A DNA stretch of 64,000 nt from Gammaproteobacteria bacterium (lineage in GTDB: Bacteria; Pseudomonadota; Gammaproteobacteria; Enterobacterales; Psychrobiaceae). The position numbers were made by a program, and so were the translations under genes. Location: assembly GCA_013214945.1 (NCBI GenBank), contig JABSRT010000023.1:30550-94549 (forward strand), given 5' to 3'. The notes under the pieces are model-generated. The model was not told the DNA's origin. It did not search any database and was given only the letters and a program-made list of their open reading frames with translations. Of this stretch, positions 50,651-61,591 are shown piece after piece. Every line of letters starts with the position of its first letter. Positions within the stretch are counted from its first letter, which is position 1.

Positions 50651-50926
50651 ATGATATGTTCAGTTTATAAAAGTACCAAAAAAGCAGATACCTTCCTCTA
50701 TATAGCGAAAAGAGATGATTTTTCTCCCGTGCCAAAGCAACTAATGAGCACTTTTGGGCGGCCAGTATTTGTTATGATGTTCTCGCTAGCTAAGCGCGAG
50801 CTATCGATTGCTAATAAAGACAAAGTAATCGCACAAATTAAGGAGCAGGGCTTTTATTTACAAATCCCGCCGCCCGTGGTCGATTTACTTAAAGAATTCA
50901 AACAAGATAATAGTCCTCAGCCATAA
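50651..50926 (+). CDS. YcgL domain protein
   Basis: 91 aa. YcgL signature at the N-terminus: CSVYKSTKKADTFLYIAKRDDFSPVP, then LMSTFGRPVFVMM and YLQIPPP. The family is a small conserved alpha/beta fold of unknown role, regularly next to the min genes in Gammaproteobacteria. Divergent from minC by 114 bp; the mltB-like gene starts 20 bp downstream. Confidence 0.93.
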   Translation: MICSVYKSTKKADTFLYIAKRDDFSPVPKQLMSTFGRPVFVMMFSLAKRELSIANKDKVIAQIKEQGFYLQIPPPVVDLLKEFKQDNSPQP

Positions 50927-50946
50927 ATAGAGTCGAGAAACAACAG

Positions 50947-51918
50947 ATGCGTTACGTTAGCCTTTTTATTATTGGTTTTATCTCCATGTCTAGTCATGGT
51001 CAGTCACGAGATTCTTTTGTTCAATTTGTCAAACAATTGCGGCTAGAAGCAATTGAACTTAATATTTCAACCGTAACGGTTGAGCAATCTTTAGCCAAAG
51101 TTAAGCAATTTAAGCGGGCTGTATTTCATGGCCAGCGAACCAAGCCGCTAGAATCATCGTTAGAGGCTTATTTAAAAGCTGAAGTACCACGATGGAAAGT
51201 TGAAAAAGCCCGCCAGTTGTTTAAAGAGCACGGCGTGTTATTGCAAAAAATAGCAGAAAAATATCAAGTTCAACCTCGTTTTATTTTAGCTATATGGGGC
51301 ATTGAAACCGGCTTTTCTAAAAAACTAAGCAGCTATCCGGCGATGTCAGTTTTAGTTTCTTTAGCTTACAATGAGCCGAACAATACAGCATTACGGCAAC
51401 AAGTTTTTTTAATCCTTACTGCTTTAGATAAAGACGTCAGTCGTCACGTTGATTTTCGTAGTGACCGGTCCGGGCGGTTAGGCATGATAAATTTCTCAGT
51501 ACTTAACTATTTAAGTAGCGCTCAAGATTTCGATCGTGATGGCTTTTCGGATGTTTGGCAATCTAATGCCGATGCATTCGCATCGGTTGCTCATTTTTTA
51601 GCGGAAAATGGTTGGGACAACCAGCAAACTTGGGGTCGTCAAGTCAAGCTACCTGCTAACTTTACCGCCAATGAGATTGGGCTTACTAAAAGTAAGACTT
51701 TGAGCCAATGGCAAAAATTAGGAGTGAAGCGTTTTAATGGTGAAAAATTGCCTCGCGTCAACATGAAAGCGAGTTTGGTGGCTCCAGACGGCCTTAATGG
51801 CCGAATTTATTTAGTCTATAATAATTTCAATACGTTACTTGTATGGAAAGATTCACCGTATTTTTCTAGCGCGGTCGGTTATCTCGCTGATCGAATCAAA
51901 TTTCCACCTATTGAGTAA
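50947..51918 (+). CDS. Lytic murein transglycosylase, MltB family
   Basis: 323 aa with a signal peptide (hydrophobic LFIIGFISMSSHG, no lipobox Cys). Lytic transglycosylase domain of the MltB/SLT3 type: catalytic Glu in AIWGIETGFSK near residue 117, then AMSVLVSLAYN, LGMINFSVLNYL and the D-rich FDRDGFSDVWQS, which resembles the EF-hand-like Ca site of MltB. It cuts peptidoglycan to 1,6-anhydro products. Situated between ycgL and ycgN with the min genes, as in Shewanella-type genomes. Confidence 0.9.
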   Translation: MRYVSLFIIGFISMSSHGQSRDSFVQFVKQLRLEAIELNISTVTVEQSLAKVKQFKRAVFHGQRTKPLESSLEAYLKAEVPRWKVEKARQLFKEHGVLLQKIAEKYQVQPRFILAIWGIETGFSKKLSSYPAMSVLVSLAYNEPNNTALRQQVFLILTALDKDVSRHVDFRSDRSGRLGMINFSVLNYLSSAQDFDRDGFSDVWQSNADAFASVAHFLAENGWDNQQTWGRQVKLPANFTANEIGLTKSKTLSQWQKLGVKRFNGEKLPRVNMKASLVAPDGLNGRIYLVYNNFNTLLVWKDSPYFSSAVGYLADRIKFPPIE

Positions 51919-52095
51919 TGATTACGGCTAGCAACCTTTTACTTCACCGTTGTTACTGGTGAGCAATCGATGAATTTTAGCTTATTAATAGCCGTTTAAT
52001 CGCGATTATAAGCAGACGCATTCTTCGAATATAAATAATGTAATTGCTCGATATTTAGTATAAGCTTCGCCGCTTTCTCGCCGGCAGGAGGTACT

Positions 52096-52545
52096 ATGAG
52101 CGAACTTAAATTTTGGCAAACAACACCCATGGACCAATTGAGTGATTCGCAGTGGGAATCCTTATGTGATGGCTGTGGCAAATGCTGCCTTAACAAAGTG
52201 ATTGATGATGAAACTGATGAACTATTTTTTACCAACGTTGCTTGCTCGCAATTAGATAGTAAGTCATGCCAATGTATTGATTATCCAAATCGTTTTAAAT
52301 TAGTATCAGACTGTTTTAAAGTGACTTTAGCCAATCGTGAAAGCTTTGGCTGGTTACCAGCAAGTTGTGCCTATCGTTTACTTGATGAGGGTAAGCCGTT
52401 ACCAAGTTGGCATCCTTTACTGGTAGGTTCTACTGAGCCAATGCATCGATTTGGCCAGTCTATTCGTGGTAAAATTATTAGTGAACAAGCGGCCGGAGAT
52501 CTTGAAGATCATGTGGTAACTTGGCCGCTCGAATTTAAACCTTAA
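52096..52545 (+). CDS. UPF0260/YcgN cysteine-cluster protein
   Basis: 149 aa. Eight conserved Cys in the YcgN pattern: LCDGCGKCCL near residues 28-37, then NVACSQLDSKSCQCIDY and CF, with PASCAYRL later. This CxxCxxCC-type cluster suggests a Zn or Fe-S site (zinc/iron-chelating family), without known function. AGGAGGT lies 7 nt before the ATG. Converges on dsbB; the reading frames overlap by four bases. Confidence 0.94.
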   Translation: MSELKFWQTTPMDQLSDSQWESLCDGCGKCCLNKVIDDETDELFFTNVACSQLDSKSCQCIDYPNRFKLVSDCFKVTLANRESFGWLPASCAYRLLDEGKPLPSWHPLLVGSTEPMHRFGQSIRGKIISEQAAGDLEDHVVTWPLEFKP

Positions 52546-53066
52546 GGGATAAACTTGTTGCTAGGGCGCAAGCGGTTTACAACGACTACTGCAAGTACGA
52601 GCGTAAAACTGGCAAAGATAACGATCATCCATTGCGACATGCTGTAACCAGTGAAGGTCCAAGATATATCGGCGCAGTCGCCAGTAGCTCTGAAAAACAA
52701 TGGCATGAGCTGATCGAGCTTTAGCCATTGAGGAAAGTTAGGCGCAAAATCGCAGGTGAAAAATGGCGATGGCGTCGTTTGAATTTCAACATGTTCAATC
52801 GCAATCAACAACCCTTTTATCGCACTATACCCCCAAAGCAGATAAGCACTGAAACGAAACACTGCTAGCGACGGTGCAATGGCGCCAATCAGACCGGCAG
52901 CGGCAATGCCTAGCATAGCTGTGCGTTGATAAATACACATCACACAGGGCTCTAATGCCATCACGTACTGAAAAAACAGCGCAACTAATTCAAAGCTGAT
53001 GGCAACGCTCGACAATAATAGCCAAGCACAGCGTTTATTCGTCATGAAGTTTAAATAATTGAACAT
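52542..53066 (-). CDS. dsbB: Disulfide bond formation protein DsbB
   Basis: Inner-membrane quinone-linked oxidase recharging DsbA. 174 aa, four TM helices. The first periplasmic loop has CVMC (about 41-44), the second has Cys in FFTCDF and GDCADISW, and the cytoplasmic/TM signature ALEPCVMCIYQR is intact, so all four functional Cys are present. ATG 53066 has AGGATC. Order dsbB-nhaB-fadR matches E. coli. Confidence 0.96.
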   Translation of the reverse strand: MFNYLNFMTNKRCAWLLLSSVAISFELVALFFQYVMALEPCVMCIYQRTAMLGIAAAGLIGAIAPSLAVFRFSAYLLWGYSAIKGLLIAIEHVEIQTTPSPFFTCDFAPNFPQWLKLDQLMPLFFRATGDCADISWTFTGYSMSQWMIVIFASFTLVLAVVVVNRLRPSNKFIP

Positions 53067-53196
53067 GAAGATCCTTTTACAACATAATTGAAGGGCAGAT
53101 AAAACTGATGCTGCGCGGTATGTTATATCTTAATTAAATCGAAGTTAGTTGATACAGCCTTACCGACCAGCAAGGCTGTAATGGTGATTATTACGA

Positions 53197-54792
53197 CTAG
53201 TGAGAGCTACCATCTGTTTGTTGTATTGCTTTGGTGCTGTGGTGCTGGATTAAGCCATTATCATAAAGCTTTTGGGTCGAATTTTCCAAGAAACCAGACT
53301 GAATGGTGATAAAGCCAACGAGCGATAAAACGATAGTATATGGAATTGCCATGTAGACCATCCGACCATAACTTAATCGAACCAGTGGTGCTAGGGCTGA
53401 AGTCAGTAAAAATAGGAAGGCGGCTTGGCCGTTCGGTGTGGCGACACTTGGTAAATTGGTGCCGGTATTAATCGCTACGGCTAACATGTCAAATTGATCA
53501 CGAGTTATTTGACCACTGTTCAAGGCACTGGTAATTTGCTCGATATAAACGGTACCGACAAAGACATTGTCACTAACCATCGATAATAAGCCGTTAGCGA
53601 TATAAAACATCACCAATTGCGTTGTGCCTTCGTAGCTTAATACCCAATTGACCACCGGGGTAAAAAGTCCTTGGTCGATAATCACCGCGACAATAGCAAA
53701 GAACACACCCAACAAAGCAGTGAAGGGTAAGGCTTCTTCAAAGGCTTTGCCCAGCGCATGCTCTTCGGTAATACCGTTAAAGGCTGTGGCCATCACAATG
53801 ACCGACAAACCGATTAAACCTACCGCAGCCAAATGAAATGCTAATCCGATAATTAACCAAACTGCTAAAATCCCCTGAATAACTAATTTGGCATTGTCCT
53901 TACTTGTTCTATTTATATCTTGTTCTTTAGCATAATCGGCCAAAATTGTACGAACATTTTCAGGTAATTTAACGCCATAGGTAAACCAGCCAAATTTTTC
54001 AATCACGGCGCAAGTGATCATGCCGCAAATGAACACCGGGATAGTTACTGGAGACATTCTTATCGCAAATTCAATAAATTCCCAACTGGCTTTATCAGCA
54101 ATGATTAAGTTTTGTGGCTCACCTACTTTGGTCATTACACCGCCCAATGCAGTACCAACACCGGCATGCATTAGTAAGTTGCGTAAGAAACCACGAAACT
54201 GCTCTAAATCGTCACGATGCGAAGCATGAAAGGTCTCGTCATCAGTGTGATCGTGATTATGACCATGTCCCTTGCCTGAAACTACTTTGTGATAGACCGA
54301 GTAAAAACCGATGATAACACTGATAATAACGGCGATTACCGTTAGTGCGTCAAGAAAGGCAGATAGAAACGCTCCAGCAAAACAAAATGATAACGATAAG
54401 ACTATTTTAGATTTGATGTTGGTAATTAGTTTAGTGAAAGCATATAACAACAACTCTTTCATAAAATAAATGCCAGCGACCATAAAGATCAGCAAGAGCA
54501 CTACTTCGATATTACCGACTATTTCGTGTAATACTTTATCTGAGCTGGTCATACCGATCGCAACGGCTTGAATTGCCAGTAAACCACCGGGTTGCAACGG
54601 ATAACATTTTAACGCCATCGCTAAAGTGAATATAAACTCGATGACGAGTAACCAGCCAGCGGTAAAATGGTCAACAAGAAAGAATACAATAGGATTAATA
54701 ATAAGAAATGAGATTATTGCAAGTTTGTACCATTTAGGTGAATTACCTAAAAAGTTCAACATAAATGCTTTACTAAGCGGCATAGACGGCAT
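53197..54792 (-). CDS. nhaB: Na+/H+ antiporter NhaB
   Basis: Electrogenic sodium-proton antiporter of the inner membrane, 531 aa with about twelve TM segments. Recognised by [22 protein letters not shown] at the N-terminus, [14 protein letters not shown] (charged TM Asp), [21 protein letters not shown] and [25 protein letters not shown] His-rich loop [10 protein letters not shown] (about 185-195) is a species-specific addition and might bind metal or sense pH. ATG 54792 has GAGGG. Divergent from fadR. Confidence 0.96.
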   Translation of the reverse strand: MPSMPLSKAFMLNFLGNSPKWYKLAIISFLIINPIVFFLVDHFTAGWLLVIEFIFTLAMALKCYPLQPGGLLAIQAVAIGMTSSDKVLHEIVGNIEVVLLLIFMVAGIYFMKELLLYAFTKLITNIKSKIVLSLSFCFAGAFLSAFLDALTVIAVIISVIIGFYSVYHKVVSGKGHGHNHDHTDDETFHASHRDDLEQFRGFLRNLLMHAGVGTALGGVMTKVGEPQNLIIADKASWEFIEFAIRMSPVTIPVFICGMITCAVIEKFGWFTYGVKLPENVRTILADYAKEQDINRTSKDNAKLVIQGILAVWLIIGLAFHLAAVGLIGLSVIVMATAFNGITEEHALGKAFEEALPFTALLGVFFAIVAVIIDQGLFTPVVNWVLSYEGTTQLVMFYIANGLLSMVSDNVFVGTVYIEQITSALNSGQITRDQFDMLAVAINTGTNLPSVATPNGQAAFLFLLTSALAPLVRLSYGRMVYMAIPYTIVLSLVGFITIQSGFLENSTQKLYDNGLIQHHSTKAIQQTDGSSH

Positions 54793-55140
54793 TGGACCCT
54801 CGCTCGATAAGTTGTTATTAGTATGTTAAAAGATATGGGATTCTACAATAACTCACACTTAATAACACTAGCTAAAAAGTCTCGGTCTGAACGAAAATCA
54901 TACTAGAACTGTTGTGTTATTGTTTAATCTCGTGTCCATCTGGGTGCTAAATTCAAAAATTGAACGTTGCTATCATAATGGGTTTTGTAGCTAAAAGTTA
55001 GACTTACATCAAAATTGAGGTGATAAAGCGGTTAATAGCGTAAAAAATGGGCATAAATACGTTAAATCATAAAGTGGTATCAATTTATGGTAGCTCTGGT
55101 ATCATTCTTTGGATTTTAATGACTTTACTTGAGCGTAACG
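54793..55140. other. nhaB-fadR divergent intergenic region
   Basis: 348 bp holding both promoters. AT-rich throughout; I see no hairpin, small gene or sequence matching the FadR operator (CTGGTCnGACCAG-like), so fadR autoregulation cannot be supported from here. Confidence 0.5.
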
Positions 55141-55860
55141 ATGATTTATAAGGCGCAAAGCCCAGCTGGGTTTGCAGAGGAGTATTTGGTTGACTCTATT
55201 TGGACCGGCCGTTTTCCTGCGGGGTCATTTTTACCCGCCGAACGTGAACTGTCCGAACTTATCGGTGTTACTCGCACGACGTTAAGGGAAGTTTTACAGC
55301 GTCTATCGCGTGATGGCTGGTTGACTATCAAACATGGCAAGCCAACCAAGGTCAATAATTTTTGGGAAACTGCAGGTTTAAATGTGCTCGTTACGATGGC
55401 ACGCTTAGATCAAAGTGGTATTCCTGAATTAATCGATCAGCTGTTATCGGCTAGAACTAATGTGTCAGTAATTTACGTCCGGGCTGCATTTAAGCATAAC
55501 CCAGATAAATCAGCAGAAATCATCAATAATTTTAATCAATTAGAAGATACTGCCATTGCTTATTCTGATTTCGATTACCGGATGCATCATCAATTAGCAT
55601 TTGCCTCAAATAACTCAATTTATGTCTTAATCTTAAATGGCTTCAAAGATTTATATGGTCGAGTTGGTAAATTGTATTTCGAATCGGAAGAAGCCCGTCG
55701 CTTAGCCGATGAACATTATCGAGAACTCGCTCATTTAGCTCAACAAGGAAATTTTGAGCAAGTGATTAGCTGCGTTCGTCGATATGGCTTGAAAACAGGT
55801 AAGATATGGGCGGCATTGCGCGACCGCTTGCCGACCGATATTGTTGATTCTATAAGGTAG
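55141..55860 (+). CDS. fadR: Fatty-acid metabolism regulator FadR
   Basis: GntR-family repressor of fad genes and activator of fabA/B, released by acyl-CoA. 239 aa, same as E. coli. The N-terminal wHTH is nearly identical to the family: [25 protein letters not shown] near residues 34-60, then [20 protein letters not shown]. The acyl-CoA domain is the shorter type, without the Vibrio insertion. ATG 55141 matches the family ([11 protein letters not shown]); a TTG four codons earlier is possible. Converges on spoVR; their ends overlap by 11 bp. Confidence 0.97.
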   Translation: MIYKAQSPAGFAEEYLVDSIWTGRFPAGSFLPAERELSELIGVTRTTLREVLQRLSRDGWLTIKHGKPTKVNNFWETAGLNVLVTMARLDQSGIPELIDQLLSARTNVSVIYVRAAFKHNPDKSAEIINNFNQLEDTAIAYSDFDYRMHHQLAFASNNSIYVLILNGFKDLYGRVGKLYFESEEARRLADEHYRELAHLAQQGNFEQVISCVRRYGLKTGKIWAALRDRLPTDIVDSIR

Positions 55861-57364
55861 CCTCAGGCTTTTTGGCCGGGCAGCATTTAAGTAAATCAAT
55901 GCTGCCATCTTCTTGTTTCTGTTGTAATTTAACTTCGAACCCCCACAAACGGTGCAAATGTTTAAGTACTTGTTCTGCTGATTTAGCCAGTGGAACTTGT
56001 TGCTGGGGATAATATCTAATAGTCAACGAGCGGTCTCCATCAACCTGTACATCATAGACTTGGATGTTCGGTTCAATATTGGCTAAATTGTATTGTTTAG
56101 ATAAAGCCTCTCTTACCTTTTGATAGCCTTGTTCATTATGGATAGCCGTTATATCAATATGATTGAGCTGACTGTTGTCGGTGATACTAAATAATTTCAT
56201 TTCACGCATCAGGTGTGGTGATAGAAATTGGCTGATAAAACTTTCGTCTTTAAAGTTCTTACAGGCAAAATGCAGGGTATCCACCCAATTACTGCCCGCA
56301 ATGTCTGGAAACCAGTGTTTATCTTCCTCGGTCGGATCTTCGCAAATTCTTTTGATATCGCAAAACATTGAAAAACCTAAAGCGTAGGGATTAATGCCCG
56401 AGTAGTAGTCACTGTTGTAGGGTGGCTGATAGACAACATTGGTATGTTGATGTAAAAACTCTAGCATGAACTTATCGCTGACTTGGCCTTGGTCATAAAG
56501 GGTATTTAAAATTGTGTAGTGCCAAAAGGTCGCCCAGCCTTCATTCATCACCTGAGTTTGTTTTTGAGGATAAAAATACTGTGATATTTTTCGGACAATT
56601 CTGATAATTTCACGTTGCCACGATTGTAATAATGGTGCATTTTTTTCGATAAAATAGAGGATGTTTTCTTGAGGTTCGCTGGGGAATCGATCCTTTATTA
56701 GTTGGTTATCACTGTCTTTTTTAGGGATCGTACGCCATAAATCATTGACCTGACTTTGCAGATAATCTTCGCGGACTTTTTGGCGTTGATGCTCTTCGTG
56801 CATGGATATTTTACTCGGACGTTTATAACGGTCTACGCCCAAGTTCATCAATGCATGACATGAATCTAATAAATCTTCTACTTCATCAATTCCGTACTTT
56901 TCTTCGCAATCACTGATGAAATTTTTAGCAAAGAGCAAATAATCGATGATTGAGTCTGCATCGGTCCAGGTCGTAAATAAGTAATTATTTTTAAAGAATG
57001 AATTATGACCGTAACAAGCGTGAGCTATAACTAAGGCTTGCATTGTCATGGTGTTCTCTTCCATTAAATAAGCAATGCACGGATTAGAATTAATGACGAT
57101 TTCATAGGCGAGGCCCATTTCACCACGTTGGTAACTTTGCTGGGTTTGAATAAATTTTTTACCATAGCTCCAATGAGCATAGCCTATTGGCATGCCAACA
57201 CTGGAATAGGCGTCCATCATTTGTTCTGAGGTAATAACCTCTATTTGATTAGGGTAGGTATCGAGGCGATACTGCGCAGCTACCTCTTTGATTGCCTGAT
57301 GATAAAGTTCCAATTTTTCAAACGTCCAGTCCGGGCTATCATCAAGCAGTTTTTTTGAATTCAT
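55850..57364 (-). CDS. SpoVR family protein (YcgB-like)
   Basis: 504 aa, no membrane segment. Strong SpoVR hallmarks: [52 protein letters not shown] and the [16 protein letters not shown] block, [10 protein letters not shown], and [15 protein letters not shown]. The His/Glu-rich conserved motifs suggest a metal site. Function is unknown outside spore cortex formation in Bacillus, where the name arose. Third gene of prkA-yeaH-spoVR with 10 nt spacing and a strong ribosome site AAGGAAGGA. Confidence 0.95.
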   Translation of the reverse strand: MNSKKLLDDSPDWTFEKLELYHQAIKEVAAQYRLDTYPNQIEVITSEQMMDAYSSVGMPIGYAHWSYGKKFIQTQQSYQRGEMGLAYEIVINSNPCIAYLMEENTMTMQALVIAHACYGHNSFFKNNYLFTTWTDADSIIDYLLFAKNFISDCEEKYGIDEVEDLLDSCHALMNLGVDRYKRPSKISMHEEHQRQKVREDYLQSQVNDLWRTIPKKDSDNQLIKDRFPSEPQENILYFIEKNAPLLQSWQREIIRIVRKISQYFYPQKQTQVMNEGWATFWHYTILNTLYDQGQVSDKFMLEFLHQHTNVVYQPPYNSDYYSGINPYALGFSMFCDIKRICEDPTEEDKHWFPDIAGSNWVDTLHFACKNFKDESFISQFLSPHLMREMKLFSITDNSQLNHIDITAIHNEQGYQKVREALSKQYNLANIEPNIQVYDVQVDGDRSLTIRYYPQQQVPLAKSAEQVLKHLHRLWGFEVKLQQKQEDGSIDLLKCCPAKKPEATL

Positions 57365-57374
57365 AGTTCCTTCC

Positions 57375-58643
57375 TTATACGAGCTGTTTTTGGAACAATT
57401 CCCTGAATATCGGGTAAATGTCGCTGATTTGCGTAATGTGTTTTATAGCAAACTGCGGGTAAGTATCAGCTAATCGTTGATACTGTTGCCATAGCGATTG
57501 ATGGGATCGGTTAGTTATTTCAATGTAACTAAAATGTCGGGCAATCGGTAATATTTTTTGACTTAAAATTTGGTGGCACAACGGGGTATCATCGGCCCAG
57601 TTATCGCCATCGGATGCTTGGGCGGCATAGACATTCCATTGGTCTTGCGGGTAGCGACTTTGCTGTATCTCATGCATTAATTTTAAGGCACTAGATACAA
57701 TCGTCCCGCCAGTTTCTTGTGAATAGAAAAACTCATGCTCATCAACTTCTTTAGCTTGAGTGTGGTGGCGGATATAAATAACTTCAATTGTCTTATAGCG
57801 CCGAGACAAGAACAAATACAGTAAAATATAAAAGCGTTTGGCAATATCTTTAGTGGCTTGGTCCATTGAGCCTGAAACATCCATAATGCAAAACATGACC
57901 GCTCTTGATGAAGGAACGAACTCTTTGGCATAATTATTGAACATTAAGTCAAAGTCATCAATGAAGGGCACACGCTGCAGGCGTTTCTTCAATTGCTCAA
58001 TATCTGTTTCTAGTTGCTCAATTTCAGTCGTGGGCGGTGGTGATAAAGCCAGTAAATGACTTATTCGTTGCTCGAGCGCCCTAATTTCTCGCCGCTCACT
58101 GCCGGTCATCGCAATACGCCGTGCCAACGACTTTCTTAATGACCTGACGATGTTTATGTTATTGGGTAATCCAACCGTTGAAAAACCACTGCGAACTCTT
58201 TTTTGTTCTAAAATATCGTTTATTTTATTTTTTTGTAAATTGGGCAGCTCTAAATCTTCAAATAACAAATCAAGGTATTCATCTTTAGAAATGTTAAATT
58301 GAAATTCATCTGCGCCTTCGCCGCTATCACTCGCTTCACCGCTGCCACCGCCTTGGCCCTGACCACCTTTTGGGCGGGCGATTTGATCGCCAGCCTGATA
58401 TTGATCATTGCCGGGTAATACGCGTTCTTTTATACCGCCTTGACCTTGGTGGAAAAATGGTTCACCCAAGTCTTTGGTCGGAATACTAATACTTTCACCT
58501 GACGTTACGTCAGTGACTTCACGACTTGTCGCCGCGTCACTGACCGATTGCTGTATCTGTTTTTTGTAGCGACGGATAAAGCGTTGTCGATTTACCGAGC
58601 TCTTATTTTTACCATTGAGTCTGCGGTCGATAAAGTTAGCCAT
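57375..58643 (-). CDS. yeaH: DUF444/YeaH family protein with vWA-like MIDAS
   Basis: 422 aa. Basic N-terminus ([22 protein letters not shown]) is typical of YeaH/YhbH, followed by a Gly-rich linker ([11 protein letters not shown]). The C-terminal half is von Willebrand A-like with MIDAS DVSGS in [13 protein letters not shown] near residue 231, and later [28 protein letters not shown]. vWA plus AAA+ kinase next door recalls MoxR/vWA chaperone pairs. The ribosome site is AGGAGG; it starts 18 nt after prkA. Confidence 0.95.
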   Translation of the reverse strand: MANFIDRRLNGKNKSSVNRQRFIRRYKKQIQQSVSDAATSREVTDVTSGESISIPTKDLGEPFFHQGQGGIKERVLPGNDQYQAGDQIARPKGGQGQGGGSGEASDSGEGADEFQFNISKDEYLDLLFEDLELPNLQKNKINDILEQKRVRSGFSTVGLPNNINIVRSLRKSLARRIAMTGSERREIRALEQRISHLLALSPPPTTEIEQLETDIEQLKKRLQRVPFIDDFDLMFNNYAKEFVPSSRAVMFCIMDVSGSMDQATKDIAKRFYILLYLFLSRRYKTIEVIYIRHHTQAKEVDEHEFFYSQETGGTIVSSALKLMHEIQQSRYPQDQWNVYAAQASDGDNWADDTPLCHQILSQKILPIARHFSYIEITNRSHQSLWQQYQRLADTYPQFAIKHITQISDIYPIFRELFQKQLV

Positions 58644-58661
58644 ATCGCCTCCTGCTCTTGG

Positions 58662-60584
58662 TTATGAAGATTTACGAACTCTGAGATACCATTCGGTTAA
58701 TAACCGCACTTGCTTCTGGGTATAACCTTTAAGCATCATGCGCTCAACAAAGTCGGCGTGTTTTTGCTGGTCATCATTAGAGGTTTTGTTATTAAAGGAA
58801 ATAACAGGCAGTAAGTCTTCGGTATTAGAAAACATTTTTTTCTCTATGACAGTCCTGAGTTTTTCGTAACTAGTCCACAGTGGATTGTTGCCTGAATTAT
58901 TGGCTTTGGCTCGTAATACGAAATTGACAATCTCATTGCGGAAATCTTTTGGATTGCTAATGCCAGCAGGTTTTTCAATTTTCTCTAATTCGTCGTTTAA
59001 TGCACCGCGATCGAATAATTGACCTGTTTCGGGATCGCGATATTCTTGATCTTGAATCCAAAAATCGGCATAGGTTACATAACGGTCGAAAATGTTTTGA
59101 CCATACTCGGAATAAGACTCGAGGTAAGCAGTCTGAATTTCTTTGCCGATAAATTCGACATACTTAGGGATAAGATAGCCCTTGAGGTGCTCTAAATATT
59201 TTTCAGCAACATCTTCAGGAAACTGTTCTCTTTCTATTTGCTGCTCTAAGACATAGAACAAATGGACTGGGTTAGCTGCCACTTCATTTTGATCAAAATT
59301 AAATACCCGAGATAATATCTTAAACGCAAAACGAGTGGATAAACCGCTCATACCCTCAGTGATGCCTGCATTATCCTTGTATTCCTGCAATGATTTGGCT
59401 TTAGGATCGGTGTCTTTTAGAGTTTCACCATCATAAACCCGCATTTTAGAATGAATACTTGAATTTTCGGGCAGATTAAGTCGCGACAAAATACTAAATT
59501 CGGCTAATATTTTTAAGGTGTCAGGGGCACATTGTGCCTGTGAAAGCTCAGAAGTAGCTAATAGCTTATCGTAGATCTTTATTTCTTCGGTAACCCGTAA
59601 ACAATAAGGTACTTGCACTATATAGACTCGGTCTAAAAAGGCTTCATTGTTTTTGTTCATTCTAAAAGTTTGCCACTCTGACTCATTTGAGTGGGCTAGG
59701 ATAATCCCAGTGAATGGCATGGCAGAGATGCCTTCAGTACCATTGAAATTACCTTCTTGCGTTGCTGTTAATAATGGATGCAGCACCTTTATTGGCGCTT
59801 TAAACATCTCAACAAACTCCATTAAACCTTGGTTTGCGCGGCACAATGAACCTGAGTAGGCATAAGCGTCGGCATCGTCTTGTCCGAAATGTTCGAGCTG
59901 GCGAATATCGACTTTACCAACTAATGCTGAAATATCTTGATTGTTTTCATCACCAGGTTCGGTTTTTGCGATTGCTATCTGATCTAAAATAGAGGGATAG
60001 GTTTTAACAACCCGAAACTGACTAATATCGCCACCGTATTCGTGAAGGCGTTTAACAGCCCACGGAGACATAATTGTTTGCAGGTAACGATGTGGGATAT
60101 TATATTCAGATGCTAATATGTGGCCGTCTTCTTGCGGATCAAAGAGGCATAACGGATGATCATTAACAGGGGAGCCCTTAATCCGGTAAATAGGTTTTTT
60201 TTGCATTAAACTTTTTAGTTTTTCGGCTAATGAAGATTTGCCGCCACCGACTGGCCCGAGTAAATACAGGATTTGTTTCTTTTCTTCTAGCCCTTGGGCT
60301 GAGTGTTTTAAATAAGAGACGATTTGATCTATCGCATCCTCCATCCCGTAAAAGTCTTTAAACGGTTGGTACCTATTGACCAGACGATTTGAAAATATCC
60401 GGCTTAGTCTTGGATCTGTTGCTGTATCTACAACTTCAGGCTCGCCAATCGCAAGTAATAATCGTTCTGCTGCTGAAGCATAAACAGAGCTGTCAACTTT
60501 ACACAGCTGCAAAAACTCTTGCAGGCTGTACTCTTCTTCCTTGGTGGTTTCATAGCGATTCTGATAATGGTCAAATATTGTCAT
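58662..60584 (-). CDS. yeaG: PrkA/YeaG serine protein kinase (AAA+)
   Basis: 640 aa. N-terminal AAA+ PrkA domain with Walker A GPVGGGKSSLAEKL near residues 109-122, followed by family signatures GSPVNDHPLCLFDPQEDGH and GLMEFVEMFKAPIKVLHPLL; a C-terminal PrkA kinase-like domain begins near 400. Expression in E. coli is stationary-phase and nitrogen-stress linked. The true activity (kinase, ATPase or both) is still debated. First gene of prkA-yeaH-spoVR; GAGGGGAA precedes the ATG. Confidence 0.96.
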   Translation of the reverse strand: MTIFDHYQNRYETTKEEEYSLQEFLQLCKVDSSVYASAAERLLLAIGEPEVVDTATDPRLSRIFSNRLVNRYQPFKDFYGMEDAIDQIVSYLKHSAQGLEEKKQILYLLGPVGGGKSSLAEKLKSLMQKKPIYRIKGSPVNDHPLCLFDPQEDGHILASEYNIPHRYLQTIMSPWAVKRLHEYGGDISQFRVVKTYPSILDQIAIAKTEPGDENNQDISALVGKVDIRQLEHFGQDDADAYAYSGSLCRANQGLMEFVEMFKAPIKVLHPLLTATQEGNFNGTEGISAMPFTGIILAHSNESEWQTFRMNKNNEAFLDRVYIVQVPYCLRVTEEIKIYDKLLATSELSQAQCAPDTLKILAEFSILSRLNLPENSSIHSKMRVYDGETLKDTDPKAKSLQEYKDNAGITEGMSGLSTRFAFKILSRVFNFDQNEVAANPVHLFYVLEQQIEREQFPEDVAEKYLEHLKGYLIPKYVEFIGKEIQTAYLESYSEYGQNIFDRYVTYADFWIQDQEYRDPETGQLFDRGALNDELEKIEKPAGISNPKDFRNEIVNFVLRAKANNSGNNPLWTSYEKLRTVIEKKMFSNTEDLLPVISFNNKTSNDDQQKHADFVERMMLKGYTQKQVRLLTEWYLRVRKSS

Positions 60585-60914
60585 CGTATTCCCCTCTATG
60601 TGCCATAGCCAGTTCTACAATTACCGTTTGTGCAATGACTGGTTTAAAATCCTTTCTTAACCCAAGGTATAAAAAAAACATTAAGAAATCTAGTTATTTG
60701 TAATTAAGTCACACTTAACCACTGCCCTAAACTTGTCATCTTAACGATTAGACCTTTGGTCGAAACATTAATTTCATTTATTTTATGTACTAAATAAAAG
60801 TTTAGTTTAAAGTAATGAAAAGACTAATTTTTTCGTATGTTTTTATTGGCATAAAAAAAGGGCTCAAATGAGCCCTTTTAAAATATGGAGAAAACGTTGC
60901 TGGTTTAATGCAGC
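60585..60914. other. Spacer between prkA operon promoter region and sodB
   Basis: 330 bp. It contains the upstream region of prkA (minus) and, at its far end, the sodB terminator. AT-rich; I found neither a sigma-54 -24/-12 element nor another gene. Both flanking genes are on the minus strand. Confidence 0.5.
60856..60879 (-). terminator. Intrinsic terminator of sodB
   Basis: 10-bp stem AAAAGGGCTC/GAGCCCTTTT with 4-nt loop and a T7 tract on the minus strand, about 35 bp beyond the sodB stop. Confidence 0.92.
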
Positions 60915-61499
60915 TTATGCAGCGAAGTTTTCGCTGGCGAATTTCCAATTGATCAATGCCCAAAAACCAGCTAGGTAGTTAGGACGAACGTTACGGTAAT
61001 CAATGTAATACGCGTGTTCCCAAAGGTCTACCGTCATTAATGGAGTAAGGTTCTCATCCGTTAAAGGCGTTGCAGCGTTACTCGTATTAACAATCGCAAG
61101 GCTACCGTCAGAATTTTTAACTAACCAAGTCCAGCTAGCGCCGAAATTGTTTACTGCGCTGTCATTAAATTTAGCTTTAAATTCTTCAACTGAACCAAAT
61201 GAAGCATTAATTGCAGCTAGCAGTTCACCCGTTGGCTCGCCGCCGCCATTTGGGCTTAGGCTGTTCCAGTAAAACGTGTGATTCCAAATTTGTGCAGCGT
61301 TATTAAATACTCCACCTTGAGAGGTCTTAATTAATTCTTCTAGTGACTTATTTGCAAGGTCGGTACCTTCAACTAAACCATTAAGCTTTGCAACGTAAGT
61401 TGCGTGGTGCTTACCGTGATGAAACTCTAGTGTTTCTTGTGAAATGTGCGGCGCTAATGCATCGATTGCGTACGGTAAAGCTGGTAGTTCGAATGACAT
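60915..61499 (-). CDS. sodB: Iron superoxide dismutase
   Basis: Dismutates superoxide in the cytoplasm. 194 aa, typical. Metal ligands: His in [12 protein letters not shown], His in [11 protein letters not shown], Asp/His in [25 protein letters not shown] and the Fe-type active-site surroundings indicate the iron form. Start ATG 61499 with AGGAG; the upstream frame extension is not supported. Divergent from grxD as in E. coli. A possible FNR-like box lies in the spacer. Confidence 0.97.
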   Translation of the reverse strand: MSFELPALPYAIDALAPHISQETLEFHHGKHHATYVAKLNGLVEGTDLANKSLEELIKTSQGGVFNNAAQIWNHTFYWNSLSPNGGGEPTGELLAAINASFGSVEEFKAKFNDSAVNNFGASWTWLVKNSDGSLAIVNTSNAATPLTDENLTPLMTVDLWEHAYYIDYRNVRPNYLAGFWALINWKFASENFAA

Positions 61500-61577
61500 G
61501 GATAATCTCCTGATTATGAGCTGCCTTTTGGTTAAGGCTAACATTTTTATATTCTCCCCATATAATACATCAATAAA

Positions 61578-61591
61578 TTGATTTAGGTCAA
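61578..61591. promoter_or_regulatory. Candidate FNR/EtrA-like box between sodB and grxD
   Basis: TTGATTTAGGTCAA matches the FNR consensus TTGATnnnnATCAA with one mismatch. It is about 80 bp from the sodB ATG and 145 bp from the grxD ATG. Single short match in AT-rich DNA, so weak evidence. Confidence 0.3.
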
